Shown: one piece after another, positions 1 to 6,439 of the stretch
How positions within the stretch are numbered: position 1 is the first letter of the stretch
How the letters are laid out: each line of letters starts with the position of its first letter
From: an uncultured bacterium
Lineage (GTDB): Bacteria > Spirochaetota > Brevinematia > DTOW01
Assembly (NCBI GenBank): GCA_937928175.1
Contig: CALFVP010000079.1
Span: 1-6,957 of the forward strand
Reading direction: 5' to 3'
Length of the DNA stretch: 6,957 nt
Made by a program: the position numbers and the translations under genes
The notes under the pieces: model-generated
Seen by the model: only the letters and a program-made list of their open reading frames with translations
Told to the model about the DNA's origin: nothing
Database searches by the model: none

Positions 1-1006
1 TTGCTTTAATTTCATCTGGTATCCCAACACCATTATCCTTAATTTGAACAACCACAAAATCGTTATCAACCTTACTAGTAAAATAGGTTTTTATTTCTAT
101 AACACCTTCTTTATTACCTATAGCATCCATAGAATTTTTAATAAGATTTATCAAAGCCTGTTTCATTAGATTTCTATCACACAAAACCATAGGAACAGAC
201 TCATCCAATATAACCTCAACCTTTATACGTTTTTCTCTAAACTCTGGAAGGAAAAAATCCAATACTTCTCTAACTATTTCATTTATATTCTCGTACTTTT
301 CTGAAATCTTATACGGTTTTAAAGAAAACATAAAATTATTGACAATACCGTTTAGTCTCTCTATTTCTGAGAGTATTATATCAACTTCTTTAAGAATATC
401 CAATTTATCAAAAGAATCCTTTTCCAAGATTTTTCTCAAGATTTTTGCATGCAAGTACATTGCAGAAAGGGGATTTTTTATTTCGTGAGCAACACCAGAA
501 ACAAGATTAGACAGCGAAATAAAGGAATCTTCTTGCATCTTATCCAAAACGTTAAGTCTTTCTTCGGTTTTATCCGTAACAGTAAAACAAAAATTGTCAA
601 AATCCTTAGAAAAGCACTCTACACCAAAAATCCTATCAACCAACGTTTTACTACTAATACCTTCTTTTGAAGAAACTTCAATATCTTCCTTATAAAAGCT
701 AATTTTATTAGCTATCATAAGACCCAAAATTCTATCAAAATGTCTCTTAAAATCTTCACTTAAAACCCAATTACCATCCATTTCAAAAATCAAACCAAAT
801 TTAACGCAAAACGAATTAAAGAAAATAACCCTACAAGAAGAATCAACTACAAGAATAGCTCTTCTAATACCAAAATCAATGATTAAAGAAAAAATCTTTC
901 TTTCTTTAAAAATTTCTTCAAGTAGTGAAGAAATAGAACTTCTTGGTATTTTTTCTATTTTTTCAATAGCATGTTTTATTATTTGAGAAAGGTAATCATC
1001 CACCAT
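1..1006 (-). CDS. NtrB-like cytoplasmic PAS sensor histidine kinase, C-terminus beyond window
   Basis: Partial gene: 335 residues from an ATG at 1006-1004, running off the window start. I read this frame by hand. Residues about 45-145 look like a PAS sensor fold (ILVVDSSCRVIFFN near 51-64). Residues about 162-230 are a HisKA dimerisation domain with H-box GVAHEIKNPL; the phospho-acceptor is His174, and Glu175/Asn178 fit the ExxN motif linked to phosphatase activity in this family. The HATPase domain follows, with N-box LINLIKNSMDA (Asn287, Asn291) and G1 box DNGVGIP (Asp324, Gly326, Gly328). The window ends just after the G1 box, so later ATP-lid motifs cannot be seen. No membrane segment or signal peptide is visible, so it should sense a cytoplasmic cue, as NtrB does. 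The ATG shares one base with the stop of the upstream GreA-like gene (TAATG), implying translational coupling; only a weak GGAA lies upstream (1015-1018). The partner response regulator and the ligand are unknown. The kinase call is firm; the specific role is not. Confidence 0.93.
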   Translation of the reverse strand, partial: MVDDYLSQIIKHAIEKIEKIPRSSISSLLEEIFKERKIFSLIIDFGIRRAILVVDSSCRVIFFNSFCVKFGLIFEMDGNWVLSEDFKRHFDRILGLMIANKISFYKEDIEVSSKEGISSKTLVDRIFGVECFSKDFDNFCFTVTDKTEERLNVLDKMQEDSFISLSNLVSGVAHEIKNPLSAMYLHAKILRKILEKDSFDKLDILKEVDIILSEIERLNGIVNNFMFSLKPYKISEKYENINEIVREVLDFFLPEFREKRIKVEVILDESVPMVLCDRNLMKQALINLIKNSMDAIGNKEGVIEIKTYFTSKVDNDFVVVQIKDNGVGIPDEIKA

Positions 1007-3717
1007 TAAACGTATTCCGATATAGAAATGGATTTTATCTCAAAATCTTCTTCATCACCTCTTATGTTAAGTGAAACTATATCACCTACTTCTTTTTCTA
1101 TTATTTTTACTCCCAAAGGTGATCTATAAGAAATAATGTTTTTTGACAAATCAGCATCTTTATCACCGAGTATATGGTAAACAAACTCATCACCAGTTTT
1201 TTTAGACTTAAGTAAAACCTTTGTTCCCACATCAACGTAATTTTTAGAGATAGAATCTGGATTTATAATTTTATATTCAGATAACTCTTTAGCCATTTGT
1301 TCAACGAGTGCCTTAAGTTCTTCCTCTTTTTCAATCAACTCCGGTGTAGGAGAAGATGCAATTGCTTTAGAAATCTTAGGTAACTCATCGTTAAGTATTC
1401 TATTGTACTCGTTTCTTATTTTTTCATAAGTAGACTTTGTAATCATAGAAGCACTTCTCTTATCTCTGGTATCCTCCATGTCCTTAAGATCAGGGTATTT
1501 GTAGTAAAGTTTTTGTCTAAGCAATGAAATCTCTTTAACACCAAGAAGATCAAATTCTTGTATACAAGATAGCAATATAAACGAAGTATTTTTACCAGAA
1601 TCAACAACAACCTTTTCTATCTCTTGATAATTATCAAAAATTTCTTTGGCAAGAGAATATATTCTTTTAGAAATACCTTTTTCACCTCTTTCCTCAAAAC
1701 TATACTGTATTGAATAAAGAATGTTAGAAACCATAAGAAGAATGTTAACTTTCTGGATTCCTACATACCTAAAAACATCCTCATACTCTTTCTGAAAAAC
1801 CATTTTAGCAAGCCACATAAACTTTAAATAAGACTTAAATCTATTGCCCCTAACATTATTGACAGAATCAATTATACTTGTAACTATACTTTTTACAGCA
1901 TCTATTTTATCATAACTAATAAGTTCGTAAAGGATATAATTATTCAATCTCACAGCATCAGTAGAAAATAGTACCTTAATGAATATATTACTCCAATTCT
2001 CAAAAAGTTCCTTTACAATGTTAAGGAAATACTTCCTAACATCAGCAAATTCAACTTTAGTAACAAAATCAACAATTTCATCTTCAGTCATATCTCTTAT
2101 AACACCTAAAACTTTTTCTCTAACACCCTGCTTTAAATCTCCATGTTTTAACATTAAAATTATTCCTGCTTCAACAACTTCGAATTTATTATTCGAAGTC
2201 TCAACAGTATCGTTAAGAAACTCAACAATTGGACCTGCCTGGGGAACATCGAGAGTATCAACCTGAGTAAGAAAGTTATAAACAAACTTCACTTTTTCAT
2301 CAAACGTTTTAGCAATATTTATCTTTTCTCTTATACTTTCTTCTAACTTTCTTTCACCAAGGTAGATGTAAGTATTCTTACTTTCAGGTGAAACCGTTAC
2401 GTTTACTTTATCCAAATTAGATCTAACTTTAGCCCAAAAGTTATCAACCTCTTTTTCATTCATAAGCGTTTTAAGAACATCTTTTATTTCTTTAACTGTA
2501 GCCTTATTACCCAACGAAACAAGAACCATTTTAATAACTTCCGGAGAATAATTTTCTATAAGTTTAACAAGCTCTTCCTTCTTATATTCCTTCCAAACTC
2601 TTATATCGTCTAAAGATAAAACATCAAGAGAATAAAAAGCAATACTGTTAGACATTCTATGCTGTTTTTTGCTTGTAAAATCTATAACAATCCAATCATC
2701 TTGGACATCTGAAATAACCCCTACTCCAAAACTCTTGTGGTAAACGTAAACACCTATATCAAACCTTAACTTTTTCTCAAACTCACTTAACTTATCCATA
2801 ATTTCACTTGGATTTACTCTAACATGTAACCTTTTTCTCATAAACTCAACAAACTCATTCCAATATTTAGGTAAAAGGGAGTGATTAGGATAAATAGACT
2901 CATAAACCTCTTTAAGATCATTCCTAATACCTGCATCGTTAGGCATACATCTCGATACAACGAACTTCAAAATATCTAAAGCTTCATAATACATTTCTCT
3001 TTTTTTGAAATGAAGAGCTAGCTTATAAAGAAGTTTACCAACCTTATCATGAGCAACAAGATCAAGAATCCTTAAAGATACATTTAGAATATATTTAACA
3101 TCAACCGAATGCAAAGATAAAATTTTTTCAAATACAGCAGAAGCAGAAGAAGAGTTCCTAGAAGAAATAAACCTTTCAAGCGAAATTTTGTAATAGTAAG
3201 TAGCTTTTGAGATATTTCCTTCATTTTCATAGTACTCCCCAAGCAATTTAGGTGTATAAGCATCTTTCGTATCAACTCTAACGAGTTTTTCTCTTACATC
3301 TATAAGTTCTTCTTTTCTATTCTCGTTTTTGTAGTACTCTTCAAGAAGTTTTAAAGCATACTTTTCTTCTCTATACGAAACAATTTTCTCAGCTAAGAAA
3401 ACAGCTATAGACAACTTCTTACTTTCACTAAACCTTAGCAAAACTTCAGGCATATAATGAGGATCTATAGATCCTTTTTTAAGAAGTATCATTCCTACTG
3501 CATATAAGGAAAATATACTATTAGGTTCATCCTTAAGATAATCTTCACAAATAGATTGTAAATTATTTTCTTCACCCAGAGATATAGCTTGATCAACTAT
3601 ACTTTCAACCTTAACAAAATCCCTTCTTGAATAATCATCAAGGGAATGTTTTGATAACTTTTCTTCATTTAGTAACTTTAACATCTCTTTTTGATAATCA
3701 ACATCAACTATAGCCAT
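1006..3717 (-). CDS. greA: Long spirochaete-type GreA-like transcription elongation factor with helical N-terminal extension
   Basis: 903 residues; ordinary GreA is about 158. Residues about 1-290 are alpha-helical TPR-like pairs (for example near 153-184, LLGEYYENEGNISKATYYYK). Residues about 318-376 form a small beta-rich domain (IGVYVYHKSFGVGVI, then DDWIVIDFTSKKQHRM) that resembles CarD/Tudor-like polymerase-contacting folds. Residues about 377-750 are further helical sequence. Residues about 758-818 match the GreA coiled coil (MITKSTYEKIRNEY start, KIINP end), and 819-903 match the FKBP-like C-terminal domain (VDVGTKVLLKS, GDKDADL, YRSPLG, KEVGD). GreA binds RNA polymerase through the FKBP-like domain and inserts the coiled-coil tip into the secondary channel. 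Here the tip loop is about ten residues short and has no GDLxENAEY-like acidic motif, so cleavage activity is doubtful. The ATG at 3717 follows a G-rich GGGGG (3729-3725) at good spacing. The gene overlaps the upstream TPR gene by 10 bases and the kinase gene by 1. Long GreA proteins are known to me from Borrelia and Treponema; I recall this without a search. Confidence 0.88.
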   Translation of the reverse strand: MAIVDVDYQKEMLKLLNEEKLSKHSLDDYSRRDFVKVESIVDQAISLGEENNLQSICEDYLKDEPNSIFSLYAVGMILLKKGSIDPHYMPEVLLRFSESKKLSIAVFLAEKIVSYREEKYALKLLEEYYKNENRKEELIDVREKLVRVDTKDAYTPKLLGEYYENEGNISKATYYYKISLERFISSRNSSSASAVFEKILSLHSVDVKYILNVSLRILDLVAHDKVGKLLYKLALHFKKREMYYEALDILKFVVSRCMPNDAGIRNDLKEVYESIYPNHSLLPKYWNEFVEFMRKRLHVRVNPSEIMDKLSEFEKKLRFDIGVYVYHKSFGVGVISDVQDDWIVIDFTSKKQHRMSNSIAFYSLDVLSLDDIRVWKEYKKEELVKLIENYSPEVIKMVLVSLGNKATVKEIKDVLKTLMNEKEVDNFWAKVRSNLDKVNVTVSPESKNTYIYLGERKLEESIREKINIAKTFDEKVKFVYNFLTQVDTLDVPQAGPIVEFLNDTVETSNNKFEVVEAGIILMLKHGDLKQGVREKVLGVIRDMTEDEIVDFVTKVEFADVRKYFLNIVKELFENWSNIFIKVLFSTDAVRLNNYILYELISYDKIDAVKSIVTSIIDSVNNVRGNRFKSYLKFMWLAKMVFQKEYEDVFRYVGIQKVNILLMVSNILYSIQYSFEERGEKGISKRIYSLAKEIFDNYQEIEKVVVDSGKNTSFILLSCIQEFDLLGVKEISLLRQKLYYKYPDLKDMEDTRDKRSASMITKSTYEKIRNEYNRILNDELPKISKAIASSPTPELIEKEEELKALVEQMAKELSEYKIINPDSISKNYVDVGTKVLLKSKKTGDEFVYHILGDKDADLSKNIISYRSPLGVKIIEKEVGDIVSLNIRGDEEDFEIKSISISEYV

Positions 3718-4685
3718 TTGTATACCCCCAACTTTAATTTATTATGTATATTTGGTGAAAATTTCTGTAATATTTTTCCTACACTCCTTGCAAGTTCATA
3801 ATCTCCAACTTGCAAAGCGTAGTAATCTATAAGCCATATATAGTTATTCACAAGCCTAGGTTCTAAAATATTTCTCCACTTTCTATCTCTCTCATATTCA
3901 GCTTCCATAACCCTAACCCTATCCAAAATCATATCAACTTCTTCCTTCAATAACTCTCTTCTAACATCAAATAAATTTTCTATAACTCCATATATAGGTA
4001 TCCACTCATTTATCTCTTCACCTTTGTAACCATGGCTAACAACAATTTTAATAAGTCCCTTTATAAGCATCGATTTAAGATCAAACACATCTATTTCTTG
4101 TGGATCCCAAAAAAACGCCTCTCTGAAAAAAAGTTTAGACCTATCAATTTCTCCAACCTCAAAGTAAGCATCCGCTAAATTAGACAAAACACTAGAATCG
4201 TAAACCCTATACCCCCTAACTTCCTCCAAAACTTCTATACACTTATCAACTTCTCCTATTTCCCTATAACACTTACTCACCTTCACCATCAAATCGATAT
4301 CTACAAAACCAGAACTAGAATTACCTAAAATACTATCAATAGCCGCTTGGTAATACTTCAAAGCAAGTAAAAAAATATAGTACTTGATAGACTCAGTTAA
4401 ATCTGGAAACTTACCACAATCGTTAGTATTAATCCAACTAAGTACATTCCTCCACTCCATAACCAACATATCAGCTATCTTATGGTTATCATTAACCTCC
4501 CTTATTCTCTTAACTTTAGAAAGAACGTATTTTATTATCTTTATACCACACTCAGACTCCTCATCTACCCTATCCTTAAGAGTATTCTCAAAAAATTTCA
4601 AAGCTTCCGTTATCTTACCAGATTTTATAAGGCCATAACCGTTAACTTTGTTCATCACTAAAAAATTATATACAACATTAAACAT
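3708..4685 (-). CDS. TPR-repeat protein, function unknown, first gene of the greA operon
   Basis: 325 residues, soluble, with no signal peptide or membrane segment. TPR-like helix pairs are visible near 13-37 (GYGLIKSGKITEALKFFENT), 100-120, 131-158 (VSKCYREIGEVDKCIEVLEE), 165-196 (LADAYFEVGEIDRSKLFFRE, then WDP) and 280-310 (YYALQVGDYELARSVGKILQ). Between them, residues about 225-288 are charged and rich in Trp/Tyr (EWIPIYGVIENLF, then ERDRKWRNILEPRLV); this block does not read as TPR and I do not recognise it. TPR folds usually hold protein partners, so a scaffold or adaptor role is plausible; the specific partner is unknown. The first ATG (4685) has a GGA (4693-4691) at suitable spacing. 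The in-frame ATG at codon 11 has no Shine-Dalgarno sequence, so I keep the longer form. The last codons (GVYKWL) contain the ribosome site and start of the GreA-like gene, giving a 10-base overlap. The helical-repeat N-terminus of the next protein suggests the two may interact, which is inference. Confidence 0.8.
   Translation of the reverse strand: MFNVVYNFLVMNKVNGYGLIKSGKITEALKFFENTLKDRVDEESECGIKIIKYVLSKVKRIREVNDNHKIADMLVMEWRNVLSWINTNDCGKFPDLTESIKYYIFLLALKYYQAAIDSILGNSSSGFVDIDLMVKVSKCYREIGEVDKCIEVLEEVRGYRVYDSSVLSNLADAYFEVGEIDRSKLFFREAFFWDPQEIDVFDLKSMLIKGLIKIVVSHGYKGEEINEWIPIYGVIENLFDVRRELLKEEVDMILDRVRVMEAEYERDRKWRNILEPRLVNNYIWLIDYYALQVGDYELARSVGKILQKFSPNIHNKLKLGVYKWL
3725..3729 (-). promoter_or_regulatory. 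G-rich ribosome binding site for the GreA-like gene, inside the TPR gene
   Basis: The minus strand reads GGGGG followed by a 7-base gap to the ATG at 3717. It lies within the last codons of the upstream gene, so ribosomes ending the TPR protein pass directly over it. It is not a perfect GGAGG, but it supports this start and coupled translation. Confidence 0.5.
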
Positions 4686-4707
4686 ATTTTTCCATTAAAT
4701 GATTTGT

Positions 4708-4737
4708 TTGTAAAGAAATTTTAAACACAATTATAAT
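4708..4737 (+). promoter_or_regulatory. Candidate rightward promoter for gldG-like gene and pheT
   Basis: TTGTAA (4708-4713) is a four-of-six match to the sigma-70 -35 box. It is separated by 18 bases from a perfect TATAAT -10 box (4732-4737). The predicted start is near 4744, only a few bases before the GGAGG at 4749, so the leader would be very short. The site lies in the only sizeable non-coding gap of the window. Confidence 0.5.
4730..4735 (-). promoter_or_regulatory. Candidate leftward -10 box (TATAAT) for the TPR-greA-kinase operon
   Basis: The minus strand reads TATAAT here, as one half-reading of a palindrome shared with the rightward promoter. Initiation would fall near 4723, giving a leader of roughly 38 bases. 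No good -35 box is visible at 16-18 bases upstream; the best is a T-rich TTTTCC that overlaps the rightward gene's ribosome site. In such AT-rich DNA the match is weak evidence on its own; position in the divergent gap is the main support. Confidence 0.35.
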
Positions 4738-4748
4738 TTTCTAAAACT

Positions 4749-4753
4749 GGAGG
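4749..4753 (+). promoter_or_regulatory. Strong Shine-Dalgarno for the GldG-like gene
   Basis: GGAGG lies six bases before the ATG at 4760. It is a full match to the anti-Shine-Dalgarno core and fixes the start of the GldG-like protein. Confidence 0.8.
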
Positions 4754-4759
4754 AAAATA

Positions 4760-6430
4760 ATGCTAAATACTTTAAAATCCATTTTTAACTTCTTAAAGAA
4801 GAATTATAAACTAGGAATAGTAATATTCTTCTTTACGTTTATAACTTTTATAACACTTTTTAGTTTTTTTGGATTTAGAATTGGAGTAGTTTTTGTATTC
4901 ATCATTCTTTTGCTAAACTTTGCTTGGATAGTACTAGTAGGTACAAGAATAATTGAAGATATAAAAAGCGGAAGAATTTTCAGAGGAATCGAAGATGTAG
5001 CAATAATAACCCTTACACTTTCCATACTCGTAGTTCTATACATAATAGCATCGAATAGATCAATGAAAATAGACCTAACATCAGAAAAAATATACTCTTT
5101 ATCACAGTATACACTTGAGATAATAAAATCACTAAATGAAGAAGTAAAAATAACTTTGTTTGCTGAAAGAGATAGCGCAAAAGAACTAGAAAAGATACTA
5201 GAAGAATATTCTAAGAACTCTTCTAAAATAACGTTTCTATCAATAGACCCAATAAGAGATCCCTTAACAGCAAAAAAATACGAATTGTCTCAAGGTGAAA
5301 AGATAACAATAGTAGTTGAATCGAAAGGAAACAAAAAGTATATAAGGGGAAGTGCACTGATAGAATACCAACAAACAACATACGGTCCAAGAGCTACTGG
5401 AATAAAAGTAGAAGAAGAAGTAACCTCTGCAATACTCAACGTAACAAAAACATCAAGAGTTATTTACTTTCTTACAGGCAACGGTGAATACCCAGTGCTA
5501 GGTAATGTACCAGGAAAAAAAGTAGAGTACTCATTTACAGTATTCAAATCTTACCTAGAAAAAGCTAATTACACTCTAAGAGAATTAAACTTATCCACAA
5601 CCAAAGAAATTCCAAGTGATGCAGGGGCAATAGTAATAATGGCTCCTAGAAAAATAATTCCCATTGAAATACAAGATAAACTTTACACTTACTTTACAAA
5701 CGGCGGAGGTTTAGTAATATTCCTAGAACCAGTTTTAGGTAACATAACGTACGACAGAAGTTTCTCTATAAACTATCTCCTAATAAAACTCGGTTTTTAC
5801 GTAAAAAATAACGTTGTATTTGATCAAGAAAGGTTTAACCCCTACATAGGAAGACTATTCTATATAATACCTTACATTCATTATAGCCCTATAACTTCCG
5901 ATATAAAATCGAAAGGATTACCAATTCAGTTAGTTACAGCTATGGCCATAAGTAGAATGGAAAACATAGAAGGACAACTAGGGTACAGATACTACGATCT
6001 TATGTCAACCTCGGAAGATAGCTGGGGTGAAGTAAATTTACCAGAAGGTAAAAGTAGCATTACTGCTATTCCAGATGAAAATGACATCAAACCACCAATA
6101 ATACTAGGATACGCTATTGAAAAAGCACAAGAAAACGATAAAACTAAAACAGGTAAAATGGTAATAATGGGAGATGTAGACTTTTTATCAGATAACTTTA
6201 TTGAAAGCATGTCTGGAAACCTAGAGCTGGCACTGAACATTATAGAATGGACATCCAAAGAAAGTGGAAGTTTGGGAATAAAACCTAAATCTATAAAACA
6301 AGAACCTGTTGTAATTCCTTCTTTAGCCGATGCTAACTTAATCCTGGTACTTAGTCTAATTGTTGTACCTTTACTAATGGTATTACCAGGTATAATAATC
6401 TGGTTTGTAAGAAGCAGAGTAATAAAATAG
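4760..6430 (+). CDS. gldG: GldG-family membrane-anchored component of an ABC-type export system
   Basis: 556 residues. Hydrophobic segments near 17-37, 40-61 and 79-98 form an N-terminal membrane region, and a fourth lies near 525-549 before a short basic tail (RSRVIK). The long middle part, about 99-520, should sit outside the cytoplasmic membrane. GldG-family landmarks appear in order: DLTSEKIYSLSQYT (105-118), VKITLFAE (129-136), VTSAILNVT then VIYFLTGNGEYPVLG (221-248), a GAIVIMAP segment leading to YFTNGGGLVIFLEP (289-324), and GKMVIMGDVDFLSDNF (466-481). In Bacteroidota, GldG works with the ABC proteins GldA and GldF in gliding; in other phyla homologues occur in non-gliding bacteria with unknown cargo. 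No ATPase or permease gene lies beside it here, so partners must be encoded elsewhere or be absent. It is the first gene on its strand with a good promoter and ribosome site, and pheT follows after 9 bases. The family assignment is strong; the function is open. Confidence 0.82.
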   Translation: MLNTLKSIFNFLKKNYKLGIVIFFFTFITFITLFSFFGFRIGVVFVFIILLLNFAWIVLVGTRIIEDIKSGRIFRGIEDVAIITLTLSILVVLYIIASNRSMKIDLTSEKIYSLSQYTLEIIKSLNEEVKITLFAERDSAKELEKILEEYSKNSSKITFLSIDPIRDPLTAKKYELSQGEKITIVVESKGNKKYIRGSALIEYQQTTYGPRATGIKVEEEVTSAILNVTKTSRVIYFLTGNGEYPVLGNVPGKKVEYSFTVFKSYLEKANYTLRELNLSTTKEIPSDAGAIVIMAPRKIIPIEIQDKLYTYFTNGGGLVIFLEPVLGNITYDRSFSINYLLIKLGFYVKNNVVFDQERFNPYIGRLFYIIPYIHYSPITSDIKSKGLPIQLVTAMAISRMENIEGQLGYRYYDLMSTSEDSWGEVNLPEGKSSITAIPDENDIKPPIILGYAIEKAQENDKTKTGKMVIMGDVDFLSDNFIESMSGNLELALNIIEWTSKESGSLGIKPKSIKQEPVVIPSLADANLILVLSLIVVPLLMVLPGIIIWFVRSRVIK

Positions 6431-6434
6431 GAGG
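6430..6434 (+). promoter_or_regulatory. Shine-Dalgarno for pheT, overlapping the gldG stop codon
   Basis: GGAGG begins on the last base of the TAG stop of the upstream gene and ends five bases before the pheT ATG at 6440. It settles the pheT start and places both genes on one transcript. Confidence 0.8.
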
Positions 6435-6439
6435 AATAG

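Noticed and set aside
449..670. 73-codon plus-strand open frame
   Set aside because: It lies opposite the PAS/HisKA part of the kinase, has no ribosome site and no recognisable protein features; it is a shadow of the real frame.
1979..2266. 95-codon plus-strand open frame, Ser/Thr-rich
   Set aside because: It is antisense to the GreA-like gene, and its composition is that expected from reverse reading of Glu/Lys/Val-rich helices.
4384..4638. 84-codon plus-strand open frame
   Set aside because: Antisense to the TPR gene, whose repeats show the true frame.
4653..4655. Alternative start of the TPR protein at codon 11
   Set aside because: No Shine-Dalgarno sequence precedes it, while the upstream ATG at 4685 has GGA at correct spacing.
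4686..4759. Possible riboswitch, T-box or terminator in the divergent gap
   Set aside because: The gap is only 74 bases and AT-rich, without a stable GC stem or T-run hairpin; it fits only promoters and ribosome sites.
5992..6258. 88-codon minus-strand open frame with hydrophobic stretches
   Set aside because: Antisense to conserved GldG motifs including GDVDFLSDNF; apparent hydrophobicity is a by-product of the opposite strand.
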